Both the position numbers and the translations under genes were made by a program. Below, in pieces: positions 1 to 6,682 of a DNA stretch of 64,000 nucleotides. This DNA comes from a virus. The DNA lies in IMG/VR virus record IMGVR_UViG_3300020477_001468, positions 1-64,000 of that record, one strand, 5' to 3'. The first letter of the stretch is position 1. Every line of letters starts with the position of its first letter. The notes below the pieces were generated by a model. That model was given only the letters and a program-made list of their open reading frames with translations. It did no database searches and had not been told where the DNA came from.

Positions 1-458
1 TAATCCCATTCATAAAAACTAACATCACCACCGATGGTAAAACCACCACCTTGATTTTCATCTCCTTCTGCCTCGTGGCCATTTTCACTTTTTGATTGAT
101 CTGCTCCCAAGACCATAAATTTACCTTCTTCTGCTTTCCCTCTTACACCTTCTAATGCTTCATGTTTTTCTCTTGAATATTTTAATTGATGAGATCTTGG
201 TATATTATCTTTACTTAAAACCCACAAGTAAATCCAATTTGGCTCATCTATATAATGTTTTAAATATAGTCCTTTCTCTGGTATAGCAATTTTTGGTAAT
301 CCTAATAATGAAGTATAAGTAACATAAGTTGATGTACTTAATACTAAAAGAATAGGAATAAACCAAATTAGAAATTTCCAACTCTTTCTTTGCTCAATTA
401 ATAACCAAAGACAAACTGTAGAAAGAACAACTAATCCAAAAACTAAAATTGCTATCAT
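1..458 (-). CDS. partial two-helix membrane protein of unknown function
   Basis: An open frame starts at the ATG at 458 and runs off the left edge without a stop, giving about 152 visible residues. Two hydrophobic segments (about residues 2-21 and 28-50) are followed by a hydrophilic tail ending in a Gly/Glu/Asn-rich stretch. The start lies 2 bases after the stop of the MotB/ExbD-like gene, and the GAGG just inside that gene can serve as ribosome binding site, so the two are probably one operon. I do not recognise the family. Its position suggests a partner of the proton-channel-like pair, which is inference. Confidence 0.6.
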   Translation of the reverse strand, partial: MIAILVFGLVVLSTVCLWLLIEQRKSWKFLIWFIPILLVLSTSTYVTYTSLLGLPKIAIPEKGLYLKHYIDEPNWIYLWVLSKDNIPRSHQLKYSREKHEALEGVRGKAEEGKFMVLGADQSKSENGHEAEGDENQGGGFTIGGDVSFYEWD

Positions 459-460
459 AT

Positions 461-1228
461 CTACCTCATGCTCCCTGAATTACGAATTTGAGGATTACTT
501 AGTTCAACTGCTCCACTAGGTTCATAAGCAGGTTCATCTTCAATTTGATCACCCTCAAAAGGGTCAGGTGCTGAACTTATTGACCTGTTATACCGAGCTA
601 CAAACTTTTTTTGTAGATACTTAAAATCTCCAATTTGTTCTCCATCTGGTCCTATTGTAAATCTTACAAAAGTTTCTTCTTGTCCTCTATTAGTAAATGT
701 CTTTTCTCCTACCCACCAAATTTTATAAGGATTCACTCTATGTAATTCTATTTTTACCGTTAATGATTTTGGTTCAGATGAATTTGTTCCTGTGTTCAAT
801 CTTCCATCATTAGCCCAAGTTCGTTGTGAATAATAATGAGCATTAATTATATACTCACCAGGAATGATTCCTCTAATAGTAACTACTTCTCTATTAATAT
901 TTACTTTTGTAATTGTACCATCTACATTTTTTACAATATCATTTGCATAACCCAAATCATCTTTATCTAAGTACATAAAATTGACTATAGGTAATCTAAA
1001 ATGTACTTTGCTTTGTGTTGGATCTTGTACATATAGATCAATATCATCTGGTGCATCATGATCCCATTCCATGACAACAACGAATTCAGCTTTTCGTTCA
1101 AAATCTTCTTTTTTTGCTTCTGGCTTGATTAATAAAAAGGCAATAATGAAAAGGAAAGCAAACCCAACAAGAATGTTAAAAAGCAGATCAGTGAAACCAA
1201 TTGTAGATTTATATTTCTCATTGTTCAT
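461..1228 (-). CDS. MotB/ExbD/TolR-like single-helix membrane protein
   Basis: 255 aa. A short cytoplasmic N-terminus leads into one transmembrane helix (about residues 14-34) that starts with a Thr-Asp pair at 13-14. This matches the place of the proton-binding Asp in MotB, ExbD and TolR helices. The soluble remainder (35-255) is not an OmpA/peptidoglycan-binding domain. It has a beta-sandwich-like pattern with a DDIDLYVQDP motif and a later GEYIINAHYY motif, and a low-complexity acidic C-terminus. It overlaps the MotA/ExbB-like gene upstream by 11 bases, as expected for a co-translated channel pair. The likely role is the plug or stator half of an ion-driven inner-membrane complex. The channel assignment rests on the helix and the neighbour; the periplasmic partner is unknown. 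Confidence 0.65.
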   Translation of the reverse strand: MNNEKYKSTIGFTDLLFNILVGFAFLFIIAFLLIKPEAKKEDFERKAEFVVVMEWDHDAPDDIDLYVQDPTQSKVHFRLPIVNFMYLDKDDLGYANDIVKNVDGTITKVNINREVVTIRGIIPGEYIINAHYYSQRTWANDGRLNTGTNSSEPKSLTVKIELHRVNPYKIWWVGEKTFTNRGQEETFVRFTIGPDGEQIGDFKYLQKKFVARYNRSISSAPDPFEGDQIEDEPAYEPSGAVELSNPQIRNSGSMR

Positions 1229-1685
1229 TCAGCACCACTTCAAGATTCACCAATTGAACTTTGATGATAAGTGAACACACTAATCCAACTAGGGTTGTCC
1301 AAAGAGCTGTACTCATCCCTATTGCCATATCTGACAATGCTTGTTGTAAAGTTATTGCATTTGATACATCTACATTTTCAAATGCTGTTCCTAACATTAA
1401 TAAAAACCCCGTAACAGTTCCTACCATTCCAAGAGCAAGACATGCTTCTGCGATAAACCATCCTACATCACTTTTTTGATTGTAATCGTGATGTACTCCA
1501 ACTTGATAAGTTTTTCTACCTATCCAAACAGAAGTACCTAAAAAGATAGTTAGTATGAAAAAGCTTAAACGTGTTACATCAGCTTCATATAATTCTTGAT
1601 GGACATTAAAATATAGACATATAATTAATCCTAAAACCACAACACAAAATATGAGCCACCATTTTAATAATGAAACCATCTCCAT
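1218..1685 (-). CDS. MotA/TolQ/ExbB-like proton channel protein
   Basis: 155 aa with four hydrophobic segments (about 8-26, 38-56, 78-101, 119-142). Segments three and four carry the family hallmarks: an ALGMVGTVTGFLLMLGTAF stretch and, after a short loop, AIGMSTALWTTLVGL, with small and Thr residues lining the predicted channel. It is shorter than MotA and lacks a large cytoplasmic domain, so it is closer to a minimal ExbB/TolQ core. The ATG at 1685 follows AAGAAGGA, a plausible ribosome binding site. The next gene overlaps by 11 bases and supplies the MotB/ExbD-type partner. Family membership is well supported by pattern; what the channel powers is unknown. Confidence 0.75.
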   Translation of the reverse strand: MEMVSLLKWWLIFCVVVLGLIICLYFNVHQELYEADVTRLSFFILTIFLGTSVWIGRKTYQVGVHHDYNQKSDVGWFIAEACLALGMVGTVTGFLLMLGTAFENVDVSNAITLQQALSDMAIGMSTALWTTLVGLVCSLIIKVQLVNLEVVLNEQ

Positions 1686-1755
1686 TCCTTCTTATTTTTA
1701 AATTTTTGGTAATGTTTGATTATCTGCGATTAGCACGGATAAATAGCATTTCTTT

Positions 1756-1763
1756 TATTTATT
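1756..1763 (-). promoter_or_regulatory. candidate late promoter for the channel-protein operon
   Basis: The 122-base gap 1686-1807 holds no gene. On the minus strand it contains AATAAATA, close to the T4 late consensus TATAAATA, about 70 bases upstream of the MotA/ExbB-like start. I saw no clear terminator hairpin in the gap. One mismatch in an AT-rich genome makes this only suggestive. Confidence 0.35.
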
Positions 1764-1807
1764 AATGCGGTATTTTCACATCTTTTGTAAGGAAAATCAA
1801 CCACCAA

Positions 1808-2524
1808 TTAAGTTGGACATAATGCCCCACTACACTTAACCCATCCTGATGGTATATGCCAAAGCCATACCAATATATCCCATAAAAAAGTACCCATAGG
1901 CCCTTGTAATAAAAATACTAAAATTGCTCCCGACATGCCAAAAAGAAAACTATTGTAAGACCATTTAAGAAATTTATATTTACGAAGTGCAAGAACTTTT
2001 CCTTGACCGAAAATATCTCCAGCCATTGAATCATATATGCTGTCATCAGTCATCAAGATTTTTGCATAATCTTCTTTGTATTCGTGTATATCTAAATGAG
2101 CAAAATGTCCAAAAAAGAGAGGATTAAAAAGAGGAGATTTTCTATCAATTTCTTTTGATCCTTTTATTTTGGGATAAGCTGTGTTTGGTATGATTGCAAA
2201 GATAGCAAATAGTAATGTAAAAAAACAACCACATGCAAATGTTAATAGAGGCCACTTCATAACTTCATTACTAAGATTTGCAATTGTAACAGAAAATACA
2301 ATTGAAGAAACAGTGATCATTATATTGGCTTTCGCATCTGCCATCAAACCAAGTCGCATTTGATTACCGTGATTAACACGTAAGATGTTATCAACCGCAG
2401 TGCGATCTTCCGGAACCTTTTCAAATGGCCTTCGTTGCTTCAGGTCAGCCGGATCAACTGAAGCAGAGTGCCGGGTTACATGTCCCATTTTATTTGAGTG
2501 GAGGAGCATATAACAAGCCGCCAT
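1808..2524 (-). CDS. PycTM (DUF5706)-type membrane protein, Pycsar effector-like
   Basis: 238 aa from the first ATG. The start may be the ATG at 2488, 2 bases past the upstream stop, which would give 226 aa. The core matches the PycTM family: an N-terminal helix ending in RLGLMADAKANIMI (57-70), two adjacent membrane helices (about 66-84 and 93-113), then the family's NPLFFGHFAHL and EYKEDY motifs (134-153), a GQGKVLALRKYKFLKWSY helix (173-190) and a third membrane helix (190-207). In bacterial Pycsar defence such proteins damage the membrane when a cyclic pyrimidine nucleotide binds. No pyrimidine cyclase is encoded nearby. Here it is co-transcribed behind phage structural and holin-like genes. 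It could be a defence against rival phages, a decoy, or a lysis or energetics protein. Confidence 0.75.
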   Translation of the reverse strand: MAACYMLLHSNKMGHVTRHSASVDPADLKQRRPFEKVPEDRTAVDNILRVNHGNQMRLGLMADAKANIMITVSSIVFSVTIANLSNEVMKWPLLTFACGCFFTLLFAIFAIIPNTAYPKIKGSKEIDRKSPLFNPLFFGHFAHLDIHEYKEDYAKILMTDDSIYDSMAGDIFGQGKVLALRKYKFLKWSYNSFLFGMSGAILVFLLQGPMGTFLWDILVWLWHIPSGWVKCSGALCPT

Positions 2525-3599
2525 TTGAATATAGCTTATTATAACCTCTTTTTAACCCAAGTTCAGTGTTGAGCCCAAGATTTCTTTCATATATTTCTTC
2601 ATAATTACCAACTTGTTTAATAACTTCATATGCCCATCTAGCAGGTATTCCTAATTTAGCCCCAAGATGTGGAAAGTCTGCACCATTTACTTCACCCATA
2701 AATCTTTGTATCACAGGATCTATATTTTCTTCAAAAGTATCAATGTTAGATGAGGTAATACCATATTCTTCTGCGATGAATAAAACATAAATCGTCCATC
2801 TTACAATATCAGACCATTGTTGATCTCCATATTTAACTACTGGTCCAAGAGGTTCTTTGGAAATAATTTCTGGTAAAATAATATGCTGATCCGGATATTT
2901 AAATCCAATTCTATTAGAAGCTAACCCAGAACGATCTGTACCATACATATCACATTTACGATCTAAATAAAAATTTTTTGGACTTTGATCTACTGGAACT
3001 TCAACAGGAACATATGCTATATTATGCTTTATAAAAAAATCTTTAATATTTTTTGCTGCTGTACCTGTTGAACTATAACATATTCTTGCACCTATCATTT
3101 GTTTAGCAGAAGACACTCCAAGAGTTCTTCTTACCATGAATCCCTGGCCATCATAATAAGTTGTGGGCATGAATTCTAATTTTTTAATAACATTTCGAGT
3201 ATACGTATATGTTGTAGTAGCTGATAGTATATCAATTGTTCCATCTATCAAATAACTAAATCTTGTTTTACCATCTATGACTTCAAATTTAACTGCTTCT
3301 TTATCAAGAAACATTGCAGTTGCAACAGCACGACAAATGTCAACATCAAAGCCTCTAAAGCGTAGTGCACCTACTTCTTCATCCCAAAGTTCTTCACCAA
3401 AACCAGGCATAGTTTCTTTAGCACCACAAATTACATGCCCTCGTTTCATTACACGTTCGTATGTAGAACCATAGGTTGGTCGATATTCTTCTTTAGGTCC
3501 TGGGTCGGTTAAAGGAATACCTTCTGGTTCTGCTTTGGTTGAATTTGCTGTTATAAGTAAAAATATTAAAGTCGCAAACAGCTTACCAAATAAAATCAT
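2490..3599 (-). CDS. AapJ/BztA-like general L-amino-acid-binding periplasmic protein
   Basis: 369 aa. Residues 1-23 form a signal peptide with a TKA-E cleavage site. The mature part follows the AapJ family closely: VMKRGHVICGAKETMPGF near the start, FRGFDVDICRAVA, a YYDGQGFMVRRTLGV segment, a CDMYGTDRSGLA segment, ILPEIISKEPLGPVVKYGD, and a C-terminal GLNTELGLKRGYN / GGLLYAPPLK. In alphaproteobacteria this protein feeds amino acids to the AapQMP ABC transporter. No permease or ATPase gene is seen here, so it would have to use a host transporter or only bind ligand. It overlaps the cytochrome gene by 4 bases (ATGA). It is a clear host-derived gene inside a phage operon. Confidence 0.9.
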   Translation of the reverse strand: MILFGKLFATLIFLLITANSTKAEPEGIPLTDPGPKEEYRPTYGSTYERVMKRGHVICGAKETMPGFGEELWDEEVGALRFRGFDVDICRAVATAMFLDKEAVKFEVIDGKTRFSYLIDGTIDILSATTTYTYTRNVIKKLEFMPTTYYDGQGFMVRRTLGVSSAKQMIGARICYSSTGTAAKNIKDFFIKHNIAYVPVEVPVDQSPKNFYLDRKCDMYGTDRSGLASNRIGFKYPDQHIILPEIISKEPLGPVVKYGDQQWSDIVRWTIYVLFIAEEYGITSSNIDTFEENIDPVIQRFMGEVNGADFPHLGAKLGIPARWAYEVIKQVGNYEEIYERNLGLNTELGLKRGYNKLYSNGGLLYAPPLK

Positions 3600-4045
3600 T
3601 GCAATGTCCTGTAAATTGCTAGAAGTTCTTCATCCGGTATTTGAGTTGGCATAGTATAATATCTTTGATGCCCTACTTGCATAAATGCTTTAATATCAGA
3701 AAAACTAGGATACTTAGTAAGGAGATTATGCAATAAATGATCTGGACTTAAATGACATCCTGCACATTGATTGTCTCTCGCAAAAACTCTTGTTGCTTTT
3801 TTAAATCGTTCTGATTGTACCAATACATTATGTAAGTCTTTTTCCATCCATATAACTTTTTCATTAATGTCTGGGATAACATAAAAAATTAAGTATATTA
3901 ACAAACCGATTATGGTGTATATGAATACTCGACTTGAAGCAACCAGATTTTTAGTTTCTATTTCTATTGCTTTTACTGGTTCCAGTTCCATTACATCAAC
4001 TTTTTCATCTGCAATAGATTTTGGAGCCTTCTTTTGTTCTGCCAT
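3596..4045 (-). CDS. membrane-anchored monohaem c-type cytochrome
   Basis: 149 aa. A charged cytoplasmic N-terminus of about 37 residues is followed by one membrane helix (38-57) and a C-terminal domain. That domain contains a haem-binding CAGCH (Cys94, Cys97, His98) and a distal YYTMPTQIPDEEL segment whose Met132 is the likely sixth ligand. Its end (EELLAIYRTLQ) matches the last helix of class I cytochromes c. It would need the host cytochrome c maturation system. It sits between the holin-like and AapJ-like genes and overlaps the latter by 4 bases. It may donate or divert electrons at the host inner membrane; the partner is unknown. Confidence 0.8.
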   Translation of the reverse strand: MAEQKKAPKSIADEKVDVMELEPVKAIEIETKNLVASSRVFIYTIIGLLIYLIFYVIPDINEKVIWMEKDLHNVLVQSERFKKATRVFARDNQCAGCHLSPDHLLHNLLTKYPSFSDIKAFMQVGHQRYYTMPTQIPDEELLAIYRTLQ

Positions 4046-4053
4046 AATTTACC

Positions 4054-4401
4054 TCAACTTTTCCTTCCTGCTTCATGTAACTTTTTGGTAATTTGTTGTT
4101 GAAACCATTTGAGAACAATTGGTATGCTCACATTTGATGTCAACCCAAAAAGATAACCTATGGGATAACGATAACTCTCATATGCCGCAAGTTGTGGAAC
4201 ATTAGTGAATACTATAGAGATCAACAAATATCCAGTTGTTGACATTCCCATATTAATGAATAAATCTAAGACAATTAACCATTTATGGCCAGCATATTTT
4301 TCTTTGTGGTCCTGTCTATAATTGAATAAAAAAATCCAAAATGATGAAAAAAGAACTAATCCAATCATCATGAATTCTTTTACATTAAATATTTCTTCCA
4401 T
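4054..4401 (-). CDS. small three-helix membrane protein, holin-like
   Basis: 115 aa with three hydrophobic segments (about 10-27, 41-64, 78-98) and a short basic tail, the size and shape of a class I holin. It sits directly after the small terminase gene (adjacent, no gap) and before the cytochrome. I see no endolysin gene in the window to pair with it. The call rests on topology and context rather than a diagnostic motif; an unrelated inner-membrane protein is possible. Confidence 0.4.
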   Translation of the reverse strand: MEEIFNVKEFMMIGLVLFSSFWIFLFNYRQDHKEKYAGHKWLIVLDLFINMGMSTTGYLLISIVFTNVPQLAAYESYRYPIGYLFGLTSNVSIPIVLKWFQQQITKKLHEAGRKS

Positions 4402-4785
4402 TTACTTTGCCTTCTTTTTCAGCATTTTTTGTAACTCTGCTGTACTCCCAACAAATAAAGCATTTGTAACATTTTGGGGTGTTACTGTATCATCTTTTTG
4501 AATCTCTTTTATTTGCCTATGCAGATTAATTAGTTCCTTATTAGCATTAGTCAATTTATCCATTAATTGACCTACTACTTCATATGCTCTAGGATGCTCC
4601 GTTTCCTGAGCTACTTGTAGGAGGCCTTCCATTGCATCCTGTCCTCGTTCAATAATATTATATAAATTTTCACGAGTGTATTGAAAATCTGTATTCGATG
4701 TATTTTCTGTTTGTGGTGCAACAGCACGCTCTTGAGTTGTTGGAGATTCTACTATCTCAAACACTTTGTCTAATTTGTCTACCAT
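4402..4785 (-). CDS. 16: small terminase subunit, T4 gp16-like
   Basis: 127 aa, mostly helical and charged, with a central YTRENLYNIIERGQDAMEGLL segment and a coiled-coil-like region, ending in a Lys-rich tail. This pattern is that of the T4-like small terminase, which recognises DNA and regulates the large subunit during packaging; T4 gp16 is somewhat longer (164 aa). It follows gp15 by 2 bases, the T4 gene order. The large terminase gp17, which follows gp16 in T4, is not present in the 4.4 kb downstream. Confidence 0.75.
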   Translation of the reverse strand: MVDKLDKVFEIVESPTTQERAVAPQTENTSNTDFQYTRENLYNIIERGQDAMEGLLQVAQETEHPRAYEVVGQLMDKLTNANKELINLHRQIKEIQKDDTVTPQNVTNALFVGSTAELQKMLKKKAK

Positions 4786-4787
4786 AA

Positions 4788-5744
4788 TTAATCAATATAT
4801 GTACCGGTAATTGGATTATATTCTCTACCTTCATCATAAAAGAATTTTTCATCAACTACAGAAGTTTGATCAAACACTGCTGCAGGATCTACATTTGCTT
4901 CTGCTATTGATGATTTAATAACAGACTTAACTCTAGACTTATCTAAACCTGAAGTCTGGTTTTCATAGATTAATTTGTCTGTCCCTGTTTCTAATAAAAT
5001 AGCATTAGAATTAGATGGTGTTGATGTTTCTAATAATAAGGGTGAAGTTAAAGCAGCAACTTGATCTCTTGATAAAATATGAAAATTTGTAATTGCTGTT
5101 CGTATTAAATTTACATTTGCTTCTTCGCTATAATCACCAAATCCTGTCCCTTTAATATTTGGATAAAAATAAACCTTCGATGTGAAATCTAATGTATAAA
5201 TTATAGCTCTTCTTGTTACGTATTCACCTTCATAACTGTCTTCTAAAGTGACTCCATTTAAAACAATGGGCATATCAATCTTAATACCCATAGTAGGAAT
5301 AGCATTAATAGTAACAGTAAAATCTGGTTTAAATGCAGGTAGTATTTGTTCCATAATCATAGCACCATCTACTGCATTCTTAACAAAAACATATAAATTG
5401 AAAGTTAGAAGATATGGTACAGGGCTGTATAAACGACCTATATTATCATTATATCTAACAATCTTTTTATTTAATGAATTTAATTTTCTTTCAGGATCAT
5501 AAGACATACTCGCCATATCAAATCCTATTCTCGGAAGTTGAAGAGCAACTTGATTTGTGAGACTAGGATCTTGTGTAATGCGAGTTAAAAATTTTTGTTT
5601 TGGACCATACGCTAAAGGTACTTTAATAGTTTCCTTAATATTACCACTATTATCAATACGTTTAATATTAATGTCATTAAACAATGTTCCAAAAACAGCA
5701 ATATACTTTCTTAATAATCCATGATAATGAAATGTTCCTAACAT
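4788..5744 (-). CDS. 15: tail sheath stabiliser / tail completion protein, T4 gp15-like
   Basis: 318 aa (T4 gp15 is 272). The N-terminus (HYHGLLRKYIAVFGTLFNDI) and the following NIKRID, VPLAYGPKQKFL, LPRIGFDM and PSPYLLTF-like (here SPVPYLLTFNLYVF) segments track the gp15 family. The middle holds the EQILPAFKPDFTVTI motif, and RRAIIYTLDFTSKVYFYP closes the conserved part. The C-terminal 100 residues are variable. gp15 caps the sheath and tube end and joins the tail to the neck. The gene shares one base with gp14 upstream. Confidence 0.9.
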   Translation of the reverse strand: MLGTFHYHGLLRKYIAVFGTLFNDINIKRIDNSGNIKETIKVPLAYGPKQKFLTRITQDPSLTNQVALQLPRIGFDMASMSYDPERKLNSLNKKIVRYNDNIGRLYSPVPYLLTFNLYVFVKNAVDGAMIMEQILPAFKPDFTVTINAIPTMGIKIDMPIVLNGVTLEDSYEGEYVTRRAIIYTLDFTSKVYFYPNIKGTGFGDYSEEANVNLIRTAITNFHILSRDQVAALTSPLLLETSTPSNSNAILLETGTDKLIYENQTSGLDKSRVKSVIKSSIAEANVDPAAVFDQTSVVDEKFFYDEGREYNPITGTYID

Positions 5745-6682
5745 TAGTAATCCTCACTAAAAGGATTGTCTTCAGAAAAATCTATAATACCATCAGCAAC
5801 AGTTTCTATTTTAACGTTTTCAGCTGCTGGATCGTTAGATATTTCTCGTTCAGTTTGAACTTTAGTACCTAATGTTCCTCGAGCTCCTGACGTTCCTCCA
5901 ACAACTTCTTCACCTATAGTAAATGTTTTAGATATATTAGTGACATTAATATGTGAAGCATTCGCTGTCGTAATGTTTCCAGAAGCTAAAGTTTGTTGTC
6001 CTGTAATTAATTCATTAGCTGTAAATAATGGTACTGTGTCTTGAATAAGTTGATTACCTTGACCATCTATAGTTCCATCTGGTGTATCCTCATTAATGAT
6101 AAATGTATTGTCTTCAGCCAAAACAAAACCCTGATCTGTAAAAGTAATAGGAAATGTTTGTACGTAAGCATTTTCATTTTCTATTGCATCAATATCAGCA
6201 ACACCAGTATCAATATCTTCATCACTATATTCAAACAATTCACATTGTAAATCATATGTTTGTAAAGCACCTGTTTGATAAAACACTGATTCATGCTCAA
6301 CAAATTGTATTTCAAATAATTTTTTAGTTAAAGGAAAATAAACAAGATCACCTTCTTTTGGAACCGTTGTTAAATCTAAACCATCCCATACACATCGTGC
6401 CATTGTAAAAGTTACTTGTTGTCGAATTTCTAAACCAAATCTACCTAGAAAGGTACCTTCACCTTCAAAACCATCTACATTCTTAATATACATTTCGACA
6501 GGATATGCATTATCAAAACTACTTAAAGAATCTTCTCCAAAAATAGAATCTAAATTTTCCTTCGTTCGTGGCAAATAGTATACGTCATGTCCATATACCC
6601 GAATTGATTCTACTATAATATTTTCTAATAGAGTTTGCTCATTGGTATGATCAAACTTTGAGAAGTATGTTGATGTACCCAT
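5744..6682 (-). CDS. 14: neck protein, T4 gp14-like, with an added C-terminal module
   Basis: 312 aa (T4 gp14 is 256). Conserved gp14 features: LLENIIVESIRVYGHDVYYLPR (18-39), SIFGED (46-51), FEGEGTFLGRFGLEI (72-86), a PKEGDLVYFPLTKKLFEI segment (108-125) and the terminal DNPFSEDY. Between residues 220 and 280 are two repeats of a Gly/Thr/Ser-rich module (ELITG..., GEEVVGGTSGARGTLG) also found in other virion proteins here. gp14 forms the neck with gp13 and closes the filled head. Confidence 0.9.
   Translation of the reverse strand: MGTSTYFSKFDHTNEQTLLENIIVESIRVYGHDVYYLPRTKENLDSIFGEDSLSSFDNAYPVEMYIKNVDGFEGEGTFLGRFGLEIRQQVTFTMARCVWDGLDLTTVPKEGDLVYFPLTKKLFEIQFVEHESVFYQTGALQTYDLQCELFEYSDEDIDTGVADIDAIENENAYVQTFPITFTDQGFVLAEDNTFIINEDTPDGTIDGQGNQLIQDTVPLFTANELITGQQTLASGNITTANASHINVTNISKTFTIGEEVVGGTSGARGTLGTKVQTEREISNDPAAENVKIETVADGIIDFSEDNPFSEDY

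Noticed and set aside
461-1685. Zorya (ZorAB) defence system
   Set aside because: The MotA-like protein has no long cytoplasmic tail, the MotB-like protein has no OmpA-type peptidoglycan-binding domain, and no ZorC/D/E gene is visible.
1-4401. Left end as host chromosome or a chimeric contig
   Set aside because: The genes continue the gp13-16 strand and spacing with overlaps and the same AT-rich composition, so phage origin is more likely, though a read check is advised.
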